Source: Aromatoleum aromaticum EbN1 (GTDB lineage: Bacteria; Pseudomonadota; Gammaproteobacteria; Burkholderiales; Rhodocyclaceae). Taken from it: 64,000 nt of DNA. The notes under the pieces were generated by a model. It saw nothing but the letters and a program-made list of their open reading frames with translations, did not search any database and was not told the DNA's origin. Below, piece after piece: positions 26,615 to 36,487 of this stretch (position 1 is its first letter; every line of letters starts with the position of its first letter). The translations under genes were made by a program, and so were the position numbers. The stretch covers positions 372,001 to 436,000 of the forward strand of contig NC_006513.1 of assembly GCF_000025965.1 (NCBI RefSeq). Direction: 5' to 3'.

Positions 26615-29600
26615 GCCGCGCCCCACGCCGCACCAGGACGCAGCCGCCGCTCGTCGCCAGCCACTTCCAGGACGCGCTGGTGCTGAACCAGTACCTGCTC
26701 AGCCTGTTCGGCATCGACCCGCTGGCGCCGCACCGCGACGGCGGCCGCCCAGCGCGCCCGCTGGAACTGATCGCCAAGACGCTGCGCGATGCCGAACCGG
26801 GCATCGGCCCCGACGGCCGGCACCGCTTCCTCGCCGAGCTGATCTCGCATCTGCCGAAGAACTCGACCCTGACGCCGGCGGCGCTGGCGCGCTTCGACGC
26901 CAATCTCGTCGCACATACGCAGGCGATCAACGCCCGGCGCCGGCACAAGGGCGAGATCGCGTGGAAATACTTCCAGTGGCTGACGCTGCTGTTCGTGGAG
27001 ATCTACCTCGACCGCTACTTCAACGACCGCCAGGGCCTGTGCGCGGCGCTCAACGACTTCGTCGAACGCTTCAACCGCCACCATCTGGCGCAGGGGCGCG
27101 AGACGGGCCTGACGCCGTATGCCGTCGAGGACCTGAACAAGCTGTGCCTGCAGAACGCCACCGGCAGCGGCAAGACCCTGCTGATGCACGTGAACCTGCG
27201 CCAGTTCGCCCATCACGCGCGCGCCACCGGCCAGGCCGACAGCTACAGCCGGGTGATCGTGCTGTCACCGAACGAGCGCCTGACCGCACAGCACGAACGC
27301 GAGCTGCGCGACAACGGTTTCTACCCGGAAGCGCTGCGCCAGGAAAGCGACCTGGTGTCGCGCGGCCAGAGTGCCCTCGACATTCCGCTGCTGACCGAGA
27401 TCACCAAGCTCGCCGAAGAGCAGAAGGTGAAACAGATGGCCGTCGACAGCTTCGGCGATGCCAATCTGCTGCTGGTCGACGAGGGCCACCGCGGCATGAG
27501 CGGCAGCGACTGGAAGGGCAAGCGCGACAAGCTGGCCGCGAAGGGCTTCACCTTCGAGTATTCCGCCACCTTCAAGCAGGCGGTGCGCGCCGCCAACGAC
27601 CGCGTGCTGGCCGAGAACTATGCCAAGGCGGTGCTGTTCGATTACAGCTACCGCTATTTCTACGCCGACGGCTACGGCAAGGACTACCGCATCTTCAACC
27701 TGCCGGGCGACGAGCTGGCATACAAGGACACCTACCTGACCGCGGCCCTGCTGGCCTTCTACCAGCAGTTGCGGATGTTCGCCGAAGCAGGCAGCCGCTA
27801 TGCCGGCTACAACCTTGAAAAGCCACTGTGGGTGTTCGTCGGCGCCAGCGTGACCGGGCGCAAGGTGGACGAGGAAAGCGTGTCGCCGTCCGACGTGGCG
27901 CAGATCCTCGATTTCCTCGCACGCTTCCTCGCCCGGCGCGAGGAATTCATCGGCCTCGTCCGCAGCGTGCTCACCGGCGACAGCCAGCAGACCGGCCTGC
28001 TCGACGCGCACGGGCGCGACATCTTCGTGCGCTCCTTCCCGTATCTGAAGGGGCTGAAACAGGATGCCGCGCAGATTTACGCGGATATCTGCGTGCGCCT
28101 GTTCCACGCGCCGGGCGGCGGCCATCTCGTCGTCGAACGCGTCAAGGGCGACAGCGGCGAACTGCTGCTGAAGGTGGGCGAGTCCGACACGCCGTTCGGG
28201 GTCATCAACGTCGGCGACGCCGCGGCGCTCGCCAAGCACGTGCAGGAGGCGCTCGAGCACAAGCAGTCCCTGACCGAAGTGCGCCCGAGCGAGTTCGGCG
28301 AACCGGTTTTCGGCGACGTGCATAAACCGACCTCGCCGATCCACCTGCTCGTCGGTTCGAAGAAGTTCATCGAAGGCTGGGATTGCTGGCGTGTATCAAG
28401 CTTGGGGCTGATGCGCATGGGCCAGAGCGAGGGCGCCCAGATCATCCAGCTCTTCGGGCGCGGGGTGCGGCTGAAGGGCAAGGACATGAGCCTGATGCGC
28501 ACCAGCCGCTATCAGCCGGTGAACCCGCCGCGGGATATCCACTTCCTGGAGACGCTGAACGTGTTCGGCGTGCAGGCGGACTTCATGGCGACCTTCCGCG
28601 ACTTCCTCGAAAGCGAAGGCTTGCCGCCGAACGATGTGCCCCACGTCGAGGAGATCACGCTCAACGTCACCCACGATTTCGGCCAGAAGCTGAAGATCCT
28701 GCGGGCGAAGCTCCGCAGGGACACGCTGGAGCAGTACGACTTCCGCAAGCATGGTCCGGTAGTCGAATTCGGCCTCGCGGCACTGCCGCCGAGCCTGACG
28801 ATAGGAGGGGTGCCGCTGGTGGTGGATCGCTTCCCGCGTTTGCAGGTGATCCAGGCTGCGGAGATTACCGGGGAGGCTGTCGACGCCCCGGTGTCGGGAC
28901 CTCGCCATTTCGACGCCTTGCGCCTCGTGATGCTGGACTGGGACAAGCTGTGGTTCGATCTGGAGCGTTTCCGCCGCCAAAGACACTTGGAGAACGCCAT
29001 CGTGCCCCGCGATGCGCTCCGCCCTCTGCTGGAAAAGCCGGACTGGTACTGCGTCCTGGTGCCCACGCAGTGGTGGGCGCCGTCGATGGGGAACGTTCGG
29101 CACTGGCAGTCGATTGCCGTTGAACTGCTGAGCGCCGCCCTCGAGCGCAGCTTCAATTACCAGAAGCGCAAGTATCTTGACCCGCGCATGGAGCTGGTAC
29201 CGCTGACCTGCGACCATGAGAACCTGCCCGCGGACGGCACAGACTATCAGCTCATCGTCGAGGCAAACGAGCAGTACCTGATCGACGACATCAAGGCGCT
29301 GAAGGAAGAGCTCGCGCAAGTAGGCTGGCGCGACCACGGCCACGTCCAGGGCGTGCGGTTGGCGATGCACCTGTATGAGCCGCTGCTATCGAGCGAGAAA
29401 GTGAAGATCCAGCCGGTCGGCCTAAACAAGTCCGAGTTCCGCTTCGTCGAAGACCTCCGGCTTTGGCTGCAGACCAACGCGGCGGACGTAGAGACGCGCG
29501 GGGAGCGCCTGTTCCTGCTGCGAAACCTCGCCAAGCAAGGCGTGGGCTTCTTCGAGGCCGGAAACTTCTACCCGGACTTTATCCTGTGGTGCCTGAAAGC

Positions 29601-29889
29601 CGACGGCAGCCAGCGAATCTGCTTCATCGACCCTCATGGGCTGGAGCATGAAGGACCGGGCAGCGACAAGATTCAGCTCGCCGAGAACATCAAGGATCTT
29701 CAGGCGCGCCTGAACGACAAGACTGTCACGCTCGAATCCATCATCTTGTCGCCTAATACCAACCGCATGCGCATCGAGCATCTGTGGACACAAAAAGGCC
29801 TTCCTCGGCCCGACCTCGACGCGCTTCACGTGTACTTCATCGGCGAAGGCGACTACCTGGCCAAAGTCATGAAGGTAGTTATCGAGTAG
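26611..29889 (+). CDS. Type III-like restriction subunit (Res), helicase-nuclease
   Basis: A 1092-aa DEAD/DEAH-type enzyme of the type III restriction Res family. Walker A ATGSGKT is at 183-189, the DEGH box at 290-293, then EYSATF, and the second RecA lobe includes [14 protein letters not shown]-terminal nuclease-like stretch reads YPDFILW (Asp989) followed by CFIDPHGL (Asp1007, His1009), which matches PD-(D/E)xK spacing but has His where Lys is usual. ATG at 26611 overlaps the DUF4276 stop; a longer upstream start would run inside that gene. With Mod it would form a restriction-modification pair. Confidence 0.87.
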   Translation: MSRAPRRTRTQPPLVASHFQDALVLNQYLLSLFGIDPLAPHRDGGRPARPLELIAKTLRDAEPGIGPDGRHRFLAELISHLPKNSTLTPAALARFDANLVAHTQAINARRRHKGEIAWKYFQWLTLLFVEIYLDRYFNDRQGLCAALNDFVERFNRHHLAQGRETGLTPYAVEDLNKLCLQNATGSGKTLLMHVNLRQFAHHARATGQADSYSRVIVLSPNERLTAQHERELRDNGFYPEALRQESDLVSRGQSALDIPLLTEITKLAEEQKVKQMAVDSFGDANLLLVDEGHRGMSGSDWKGKRDKLAAKGFTFEYSATFKQAVRAANDRVLAENYAKAVLFDYSYRYFYADGYGKDYRIFNLPGDELAYKDTYLTAALLAFYQQLRMFAEAGSRYAGYNLEKPLWVFVGASVTGRKVDEESVSPSDVAQILDFLARFLARREEFIGLVRSVLTGDSQQTGLLDAHGRDIFVRSFPYLKGLKQDAAQIYADICVRLFHAPGGGHLVVERVKGDSGELLLKVGESDTPFGVINVGDAAALAKHVQEALEHKQSLTEVRPSEFGEPVFGDVHKPTSPIHLLVGSKKFIEGWDCWRVSSLGLMRMGQSEGAQIIQLFGRGVRLKGKDMSLMRTSRYQPVNPPRDIHFLETLNVFGVQADFMATFRDFLESEGLPPNDVPHVEEITLNVTHDFGQKLKILRAKLRRDTLEQYDFRKHGPVVEFGLAALPPSLTIGGVPLVVDRFPRLQVIQAAEITGEAVDAPVSGPRHFDALRLVMLDWDKLWFDLERFRRQRHLENAIVPRDALRPLLEKPDWYCVLVPTQWWAPSMGNVRHWQSIAVELLSAALERSFNYQKRKYLDPRMELVPLTCDHENLPADGTDYQLIVEANEQYLIDDIKALKEELAQVGWRDHGHVQGVRLAMHLYEPLLSSEKVKIQPVGLNKSEFRFVEDLRLWLQTNAADVETRGERLFLLRNLAKQGVGFFEAGNFYPDFILWCLKADGSQRICFIDPHGLEHEGPGSDKIQLAENIKDLQARLNDKTVTLESIILSPNTNRMRIEHLWTQKGLPRPDLDALHVYFIGEGDYLAKVMKVVIE

Positions 29890-29912
29890 CCCCTGTTCGC
29901 AATCATTACCTC

Positions 29913-30330
29913 ATGAAAACGCAAAAATACGCCGTTAATCAGTACCTTATTGAAAGCATGCTCGCCAAAGTGAAAGAAGGCGAGATTGCCATCCCGGAAA
30001 TCCAGCGCCCCTTCGTCTGGGACGGCACCCAAGTGCGGGATCTTCTGGACTCGCTGTACCAGGGCTTCCCCGTCGGATATCTGATCGCTTGGCGGAATCC
30101 GGATGTGAAGCTGAAGGACGGTTCGACCGCATCCGGGAAGATGATCCTGATCGATGGCCAGCAGCGGGTAACTGCGCTGACTGCCGCGGTGCTCGGTGAG
30201 CAGGTGGTGAACAAGGACTACAAGAAGACGCGTATCACCATCGCCTTTCATCCGGTCAACGAACGTTTCGAGGTATGCAACACAGCGATTCGCAAAGACA
30301 GCGCGTGGATTCCTGACGTTGCGCCGGTGG
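29913..30330 (+). pseudogene. DUF262 protein gene, 3' truncated
   Basis: The N-terminal part of a DUF262 (GmrSD/ParB-like NTPase) protein starts at ATG 29913, 23 bases after res. The family signature [20 protein letters not shown] and the DGQQR motif (in [16 protein letters not shown]) are intact, so the first 130 or so residues are normal. Resemblance ends near IPDVAPVV at about 30330, and the frame then runs backwards through the motD remnant to a stop at 30365. DUF262 proteins are usually 350-700 aa, so most of the gene is missing. It would have been the last member of the island operon. Confidence 0.8.
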
Positions 30331-30786
30331 TCGCGCCCGGCCTTCTTCGTTCGTATTGTCGGTGAGCGGCCGCTGGTCGGCATAGCCGGCGGCGGTGAGG
30401 CGATCACCGCGCACCCCGGCGTCGATGAACAGGCGCACGACCGACGACGCACGCACCGTCGACAACTCCCAGTTCGACGGGAAGCGTTCGGTGCTGATCG
30501 GCACGCTGTCGGTGTGGCCTTCGACGGTGATCGGGAAATCCGCACCGGCGAGCACCTGCGCGACAGCTCGCAGCACCGCGACCGCCGGCGCGCCGAGCGT
30601 CGCGTCACCGGGCGCGAACAGCACGCTGGCGTTGATCTCGACGGTGATTCCATGCACGCCTTCGGCAACGCTGACCTGTCCGCCTGCGGTGAGCGGCTGC
30701 AGTACGCGGCGTATTTCGTCCGCCATGCTGTTGATGCGCTGCATTTCGGCTTCGCGCCGGGCGTCAGGGGTGCGACGACGCGACAT
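30330..30786 (-). pseudogene. motD: motD remnant (flagellar motor OmpA-like domain), both ends damaged
   Basis: The OmpA-like peptidoglycan-binding domain of a MotB/MotD stator protein is recognisable: INASVLFAPGDATLG, VEGHTDSVPIST and RFPSNWELSTVRASSVVRLF. The N-terminal membrane helix and plug that MotD must have are absent: the frame begins MSRRRTPDARREAEMQRINS 16 bases outside the IS1182 end. The C-terminus stops resembling MotD after NEEGRAR, where the sequence passes into the DUF262 fragment. It cannot encode a working stator subunit. Confidence 0.75.
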
Positions 30787-30936
30787 GGGCGGGGCTTGCG
30801 GCTAGCAGCGTGTCGGACTTGAGCACCGCCGGCGCTGTATCCGGGGGCTTGATTTCACAATGTGAGAAACGGTCGGCATTTCAGGTTCCAATCAGCGGTT
30901 TCCTGTCCGAAATCGCAATGCCCCTGTCCTTTTTTC

Positions 30937-31942
30937 TCACTGCGGACGCAATACGGCCATGCGCTTCAAGTTCCACGCCAAGCACACCAGGGTCCACTCG
31001 GCGCGCACGTTGTCGAGCCCGCGCAGCAGGAACTGGCGAAATCCCATCACCGACTTGATGATGCCGAACACCGGTTCCACGGTCTGTTTCCGGAGCGCGT
31101 AGGCGGCGCGGCCGGCCCGGGTCTTGAGGGCGTGCTTCATCTGTTCGACGGGGCTGGCGGGCTGCTCGAGCGGGGCGGGCTCTTCGAAGCGGCGGCGCCA
31201 ATCCGGATGGTGCTCGTCGCGCCCGACCGCGATCAGCGGTTCGATCCCGGCGGCCTGGCAGCGCTCGACGTTGCGCTCGCTGAAGAAACCGGTGTCGGCC
31301 AGCAGTTGGTCGGGCTGATTGAGCCCTTCGGGCAGGGCCGCGATGCGGGCCAGCATCGGCTCGACCTGCTCCTTGTCGTTGCCCGCCTGGGTAAGGTGGG
31401 GCACCATCACCAGCATCGACTCCGTATCGACCAGCGCCTGCGCGTTGTAGCACTGCTCGAAGCCGCCGCCGGTCACTTTCATGATGCGCGAGTCTTCGTC
31501 GGTCAGATTGAGCTGGTCGTCCGCGCGCGGACCGGGGGCAGGCGGGGTCGGCGGCTTGCCGCCGGGCTTCTTGCCGGTGGCCGCCGCCTTGGCCTGACGC
31601 TTGGCCAGCTTGGCATCAAACTCGGCCTGTTCGCGCTCGAAGCGCTCCTTGGCGCGCGCTTCGATCTTGGCCTTGGCGGCCGCGATGGCGGCCAGCCGGT
31701 CTTCTCGGCGCTGGATCTCCGCGGGCAGATCCACGCCCTCGGGCACGCAGCTCCGATCGGCCGCTTCGGCCAGCGCGAGCATCTCCTGCACTTCGGCCTT
31801 GAGCTGGGCCTCGATCTTCTCGGCGTGCCCATACGAGAGCGCGCTGTGTCGGCTGGCGTTGGCGTGGATCTTGGTACCGTCCAGGCTCACGGTGCCAAAG
31901 CGCGAGAGCTGGTTCTCGCGGGCGACTTGCAGCACCTGCACG
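30937..31942 (-). pseudogene. IS1182-family transposase, C-terminal part
   Basis: The C-terminal 332 residues of a DDE transposase, including LSRFGTVSLDGTKIHANASRH, LLADTGFFSERNVE and the final EPVFGIIKSVMGFRQFLLRG block that carries the catalytic glutamate. Removing the IS66 element and one CGTGCAGG copy joins it in frame to the N-terminal part at 34366-34726 (DAFVQ joined to VLQVAREN), giving an intact 452-aa protein. A proline/glycine-rich stretch lies in the middle. Confidence 0.88.
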
Positions 31943-31970
31943 GTAAGCGGTAACTGACGAGCGTTCTTGA

Positions 31971-33587
31971 CTACTTCGAGATCCCGAAGAGATCGGATCG
32001 CAGCGGGTTGGCAGCGAAGTGCTGCTTCCACAGACGGGGGGTGAGTTGCGCGACGTCGGCAGCGGGGTGTTGGCCGACACGCTGCAGCACATCGACCAGA
32101 TAGTCGTACGGATCGATGTCGTGCAGCCGGCAGGTGGCGATCAGGCTCTGCGCGATACCGACGTATTTGGCGCCGACCTCGGTCCAGCAAAAGAGCCAGT
32201 TGCGACGACCCATCGGCACCACGCGTAGCGCCCGCTCGAGATGGTTTGTGTCGATCGCCACTTCAGGATCGCGCAGGTACACCTCGAGGGCGGCCCGGCG
32301 CTCCCGCACATAAGCCATGGCGGTGGTGAGCGGCGAGCTGGGCAACAGGCCGTGGGTGTCGAACTGGGCATCGACCCAGGCGAAGAACTCGTGGACCACG
32401 GGCTGTGCATGCTCGATCCGGTACGCCCGGCACGCCTCGCCGACGAGCGTGGCCTCGCGGATGCGTTTTTCGACCGCATAGAGCTTGCCGATCATCTCCA
32501 GCGCCCGGCCCGCGCGCTCGGGCTCGACCGACTGGGCGTCGAAGAACTTCCTCCTCGAGTGCGCCCAGCATTGCGCGTGCGTGAGCCCGCACTTCTCGGC
32601 ATAGCGTTCGTAGGCGCCATAGCCATCGGTGAGCAGCACCGCCCCCTCGGGCGGCGGGTCGGTGCCCAGGATCTGCTCGATGTGCTGCGCCTTGCGGCTC
32701 TCGCGATAGACGAAACAGATCTCGTCACGTTCGCCATAGACCGGCCAGAAGTAGCCGCCCTTCATCTTGCCGGGGCCCGCACGGCCGGCCTTGATCGGGG
32801 TCTCGTCCATCGCCTTGATGCGGCTCGCGCGGATCGAGTCGAGTTGGGCCGTAAAGATCGGTTCGAGCAGCGCGAGCGCCCCGTGGGTGAGCTGCGTGAG
32901 CCACGGGCGCGACACCCTGATGCCATTGTCGCCGAGCCGCTGGTGCTGGCGGTAGAGCGGCTGGTGGTAGCAGAACTTGTCGGTGATGAGCCCGGCGACG
33001 AAGCTCACATCGGCGCGGCTGCCGCGAATCACCCCCCCGGGTGCCGCCGGGCAGGAAATCGCCTGGGTGTCGAGGCGCTTGATCACCGGACGCACGTACT
33101 TGAGGATCACGTAGCTGCCCGGGCGCTGCGCCAGGCGGTGACTGACCTTTTCGCCGATCACCTCGAACTGGTCGGGGGCGAGCCCCTCGGCCTCGGGGTT
33201 GGGCACCTCGATGGTCTCGACCGGCACGCGGGCCTCGTCGAAGAACAGCGCCGATGCGTCGCCCTTGGCGCAGTCGCTGGTGCGGGCCCGGCGGGTGTGG
33301 GCGGCAATGTCCTGACCGGGGGGCGGCGGCGAGGATTCGGGCACCGGCAACTCGCCCAGGCTCATCTGATGCGGGTTGGCGTCCACGAGGCGCTTCTCGC
33401 TCTTCGCCCCGAAGAGCTGGCGCCGGAACCAGTCGAGCTGGTGGCGCATCGCCTCGCATTCGCCTTTGATGACCTCGAACTGGCGCTGCTGCGCCAGATG
33501 CGCGCCCGCCAGTTCGACGACCTGATCGGCCGTCCACCGGGCGGCTTCTTCACGGGTCGGCAGCTGCGTCAAAGGCGTCGGAGGCAT
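31971..33587 (-). CDS. tnpC: IS66 transposase TnpC
   Basis: The 538-aa DDE transposase of IS66. The N-terminal region has the leucine-zipper-like coiled coil and LFGAKSEK motif, then the zinc-finger-like cysteine/histidine segment around SCPA, and the catalytic core with ALKAMDETPIK-like sequence (here RIKAMDETPIK) carrying the first Asp, LLTDGYGAYERY carrying the second, and the late Glu in DTNHLERALR. The IS66 C-terminal signature is present near the end. It ends 28 bp inside the left end of the element. Length is normal for the family. Confidence 0.94.
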   Translation of the reverse strand: MPPTPLTQLPTREEAARWTADQVVELAGAHLAQQRQFEVIKGECEAMRHQLDWFRRQLFGAKSEKRLVDANPHQMSLGELPVPESSPPPPGQDIAAHTRRARTSDCAKGDASALFFDEARVPVETIEVPNPEAEGLAPDQFEVIGEKVSHRLAQRPGSYVILKYVRPVIKRLDTQAISCPAAPGGVIRGSRADVSFVAGLITDKFCYHQPLYRQHQRLGDNGIRVSRPWLTQLTHGALALLEPIFTAQLDSIRASRIKAMDETPIKAGRAGPGKMKGGYFWPVYGERDEICFVYRESRKAQHIEQILGTDPPPEGAVLLTDGYGAYERYAEKCGLTHAQCWAHSRRKFFDAQSVEPERAGRALEMIGKLYAVEKRIREATLVGEACRAYRIEHAQPVVHEFFAWVDAQFDTHGLLPSSPLTTAMAYVRERRAALEVYLRDPEVAIDTNHLERALRVVPMGRRNWLFCWTEVGAKYVGIAQSLIATCRLHDIDPYDYLVDVLQRVGQHPAADVAQLTPRLWKQHFAANPLRSDLFGISK

Positions 33588-33615
33588 GGCGTCATTTTAC
33601 CAAAAAAGCCAGCAT

Positions 33616-33975
33616 TCATGCGGGTTTGCGGTGACTTGCGGGCAGCGCGAAGCGCTTTTTGAAGCGTGCCGGCTCGATGCCTTCGAGCAACAGCTTCAGC
33701 CCCGTCCAGTCCATCTCGCGGCTCGTCGCCCGCGACCAGTCCGACACGAAGCGACCCGACTCGAGCCGCTTGGCCCAGATGCAAAACCCGCTGCGGTCCC
33801 AGTACAACACCTTCATCTGGGTCGCGCGCCGGTTGATGAACACGAACAGATGCCCCGACAACGGATCCTGTCCCACGCCGTGGCGCGCCAGCGCATACAA
33901 GCCGTCGAAGGATTTGCGCATGTCGACCGGGCGCCCGTACAGATGCACCCGCACCGCGCCTTCGGGAAAGAACAT
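33616..33975 (-). CDS. tnpB: IS66 accessory protein TnpB
   Basis: The 119-aa IS66 Orf2 protein. The family sequence begins MFFPEGAVRVHLYGRPVDMRKSF and continues with GHLFVFINRR and MKVLYWDRSGFCIW, all highly characteristic. Its ATG overlaps the tnpA stop, as usual in this family, which implies translational coupling. The precise role in transposition is not settled, but most IS66 members require it. Confidence 0.94.
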   Translation of the reverse strand: MFFPEGAVRVHLYGRPVDMRKSFDGLYALARHGVGQDPLSGHLFVFINRRATQMKVLYWDRSGFCIWAKRLESGRFVSDWSRATSREMDWTGLKLLLEGIEPARFKKRFALPASHRKPA

Positions 33976-34280
33976 CAGCCGCGCACCAGGTGCAGCACCA
34001 CGCCGTCACCCAGGTCAAGCTTCAACTCCCAGCGCGAAGCGCCGCCCGAACCCAGCACTCCCAGATCGACGAACGCCTCTTGCCGAGCCGGCCCCACCGC
34101 GACGGCCTTGCCGCACACCGGCCCGACGATCGCACGCCAGCGCTGAAAGCTCGAGACGCTGATCGACTCGTGCGCGCAGAATGCCGTGACGCTCAGCCCG
34201 CTCGAACCGTGGCGGGCGAACACCTCCTGCCACTCCTCTCGGCTGCGCCGGCGCCATTTGCGCTTGAGCACCCCTGCCAT
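33975..34280 (-). CDS. tnpA: IS66 accessory protein TnpA
   Basis: The 101-aa IS66 Orf1 protein, with an HTH-like segment (SREEWQEVFARHGSSGLSVTAFC). ATG at 34280 was chosen because GGAGGG lies 7 nt before it; upstream in-frame starts at 34295 and 34313 are possible. The C-terminus LDLGDGVVLHLVRG overlaps the tnpB start. It probably binds the element ends. Confidence 0.88.
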   Translation of the reverse strand: MAGVLKRKWRRRSREEWQEVFARHGSSGLSVTAFCAHESISVSSFQRWRAIVGPVCGKAVAVGPARQEAFVDLGVLGSGGASRWELKLDLGDGVVLHLVRG

Positions 34281-34365
34281 GAACGATCCCTCCATTGTTG
34301 ACCCTGGAGGCAATTGTCCACGTCGATCACGTGCCCTGGAATAACGCCGGTCAGTTACCGCTTAC

Positions 34366-34726
34366 CCTGCACGAAGGCATCGGCGAACTGATCGCCGAAA
34401 CGGCGGCGGAACGTCGCCAGCGTGTCGTGGTCCGGATGCTGGTCGCACGCGATGAAGCGGAAGGCCAGCGAGTCGTACGTGGCCCGCTCGATCTTGCGGC
34501 TCGAATGGGTTCCCGTCGCGTAGCCGTAGATCAGCAGCGACAGCAGCAGCGCCGGGTGGTAGGCATCGCTACCGCGACCCGCGTAGGCGCGCTCCAATGC
34601 CGACAGGTCCAGCCCTTCCACCACATCGACCACGTAGCGCGCCAAGTGCGATTCGGGCAGCCAGTCCTGCACCGACGGTGGTAGCAGGTAGTCCGTTTGG
34701 CGATCGATCGGGCGGAAGCGGCTCAT
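34366..34726 (-). pseudogene. IS1182-family transposase, N-terminal part
   Basis: The first 120 residues of the IS1182 transposase, starting MSRFRPIDRQTDYLLPPSVQ and including YHPALLLSLLIYGYATG and the HDTLATFRRRF motif. The frame is cut after DAFVQ by the IS66 end and reaches a stop four codons later inside IS66. See the C-terminal part at 30937. Confidence 0.88.
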
Positions 34727-34825
34727 GCTCTCGGGTTCCAGGGGCGACGCGTCATTTTACAGGGGATAGTCCGACACGCTGCTAGGGCCGAGCGGCGCGC
34801 GGCAGGAGGAATTCCATCACCGGCT

Positions 34826-35566
34826 TCAGCTCACATAGCCCTGCATGCGACTCTCGATGATGCGCGGGTTGTCGCCGCTGGCGATGCCGACGAGTCCGTC
34901 CACCAGCATCTCGCGCTGCGAGACGCCACTCGCGACATGCGCCAGGAGCTTCTTCGAGATCGGCAGGAAAATCAGGTTCGCGAAGGCGACGCCATAGATC
35001 GTCGCGGCGAATGCGACCGCGATGCCCGAGCCGAGCCGCGACGGATCGGAGAGGTTTTCCATCACGTGGATCAGGCCCATGACCGCGCCGAGAATGCCGA
35101 TCGTCGGCGCGTAGCCCCCAGCCGCTTCCCAGATCTTCGCGCCGAGCCGCATCTGCGCGCTCCAGGCGTCGATTTCGACTTCGAGCACGTCGCGCAGGTG
35201 CTGCGGCTCCACACCATCGATGAGCAGTTGCAGCCCCTTGCGCACGAACGGATCGGGCAGCGTTTCGATGCGCTCTTCGAGCGCGAGCAGGCCTTCCTTG
35301 CGCGCGATGTGGCTCCAGTCGGTGGTCTGCGCGATGAGGTCGGTGTGGTTCGAGGACGGCGGCACGAACACCCATTTCGCCATCCGCATGCCATCGCGGA
35401 ATACCGGCAGCGGGCTCTGCAGCATCACCGCGCCGAGCGTCCCGCCGACGACGATCAGGAACGCGGTCGGCTGCACCAGCGAGGAAATATGGCCGCCCTC
35501 GAGCACCTGTCCCGACAGGATCGCGGCGATTCCGAGCGTGATGCCGATGAGACTGGTCTTGTCCAT
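34826..35566 (-). CDS. motC: Flagellar motor stator protein MotC (MotA family)
   Basis: A 246-aa inner-membrane protein of the MotA/PomA family with four hydrophobic segments (about 7-24, 30-50, 152-172 and 184-204). The family motif GGYAPTIGILGAVMGLIHVMENLSDP is intact, including the prolines that line the proton path. It is the only flagellar gene of this locus that looks whole, but its partner motD is broken and separated by the IS1182/IS66 insertion. It is therefore unlikely to work with the local MotD; another stator set may exist elsewhere. Confidence 0.87.
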   Translation of the reverse strand: MDKTSLIGITLGIAAILSGQVLEGGHISSLVQPTAFLIVVGGTLGAVMLQSPLPVFRDGMRMAKWVFVPPSSNHTDLIAQTTDWSHIARKEGLLALEERIETLPDPFVRKGLQLLIDGVEPQHLRDVLEVEIDAWSAQMRLGAKIWEAAGGYAPTIGILGAVMGLIHVMENLSDPSRLGSGIAVAFAATIYGVAFANLIFLPISKKLLAHVASGVSQREMLVDGLVGIASGDNPRIIESRMQGYVS

Positions 35567-35587
35567 GCGAGAGAGCCGGTGAAACCC

Positions 35588-35688
35588 CGTTCAGGCCGCG
35601 GCCGGAGGGGTCTTTCGCGGTCGGCCGCGCCGCGCGCCGCCGGCCTCGCCAGCACCGAGGATGCGCGCCCGCAGCCGATGTCGGCGCG
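35588..35688 (-). pseudogene. Possible C-terminal tail of a lost flagellar gene (fliA?)
   Basis: Between the truncated flhF and motC one frame reads LRARILGAGEAGGARRGRPR and ends at a TGA at 35591-35593. In related genomes fliA usually lies between flhF/flhG and motC, so this could be its 3' end left after a deletion. The stretch is too short for a firm identification. Confidence 0.25.
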
Positions 35689-36375
35689 CGCCGGCGCGTT
35701 GCGCCGCGCTTCGCCCCATGCGAAGCCGGAGAGCTGGCGCTCGATCAGTTCGCGGATGCCGGTCAGCTCGTCCATCAGCCGCGCATTCGCCTGCTGCAGG
35801 TCGCGGATACGCATGTCCTCTGCGCGCGGTGAGGCGTCATGCGCCGCGCCCGGAGCCGCCGCGGCGGGACGTGCTTCCACTGCGACCCGAGCCGGCGATG
35901 GTTCGGCAGGCATCGCGTGCGCGCGGGGCTCGGCGTACCAGTCGCCCCCGAGCGGATCCGTGCCGCGCGGCATTGCCGGCGTGCGCATCATGTAGTCCGG
36001 CGCTTCGACTCGCGGCGGCTGGAACGGCCTGACGACCGGTGCGGAGGCTTGACGCTCCACGGGCGGGCTTGCGGGCGCTGGACGTCGGCCGGACAGGCTG
36101 ACGTGAAAATCGTCGTCGATATCCGGCGGGGAAGCCGGGAACGGGGCCCGGGCGGGAGCGGCCGCGGCCGCGACCGGGGCGGCGGGGGCCGGAGCTGGAG
36201 ACGCCGGACGTGTCGCGCTCTGCAGTGCACCGACCGCGTCGGCCGGCAGCGCGAGGATCTCGACGCCGCCTTCGACGGTGCGGTTCGCCAGCACGATCGC
36301 ATCGGCGCCGAGTTCGGCCTTGAGTGCACGCAGTGCCTCGCGGGCGGTCTGGGCGAAATGGCGCTTCACGTTCAT
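35685..36375 (-). pseudogene. flhF: flhF, truncated (GTPase domain lost)
   Basis: The N-terminal region of the SRP-like GTPase FlhF, which places the polar flagellum. The start MNVKRHFAQTAREALRALKAELG matches the family, followed by a long alanine/proline-rich B-domain linker and the helical end of the N domain (LIERQLSGFAWGEARRNAPA). The sequence stops resembling FlhF at about residue 230, before the G domain with its P-loop, and runs into unrelated sequence before motC. About half of the usual 430-500 aa is missing, together with whatever lay between (typically flhG and fliA). Confidence 0.8.
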
Positions 36376-36487
36376 TTGAGTGTCCCCCGGCTACGCACTC
36401 GGCGCAGGATGGTTCCGATTATCGTCGGCGCCGCGGACCCCGATAGGGTGGAATAAAAGCGGTTTCCCCCGCCTATTCGGGCATGCG

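Larger units (their letters stand above)
31943..34365 (-). mobile_element. Complete IS66-family insertion sequence
   Basis: A 2423-bp element. Its ends read GTAAGCGGTAACTGAC on both sides in inverted orientation (16 perfect base pairs, 19 of the first 21). It is flanked by the exact 8-bp direct repeat CCTGCACG at 31935-31942 and 34366-34373, the duplication length typical of IS66. It carries the standard three genes tnpA, tnpB and tnpC, all apparently intact. The perfect duplication and open genes suggest a recent insertion. Confidence 0.95.
30806..34781 (-). mobile_element. IS1182-family insertion sequence, interrupted by IS66
   Basis: Perfect 14-bp terminal inverted repeats CAGCGTGTCGGACT (30806-30819) and AGTCCGACACGCTG (34768-34781) are flanked on both sides by CTAG (30802-30805 and 34782-34785), which is palindromic and is likely the target site. 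Without the IS66 insert and one 8-bp duplication the element is 1545 bp, a normal size. It sits between motC and motD. The transposase is split, so the element itself can no longer move without help. Confidence 0.88.
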
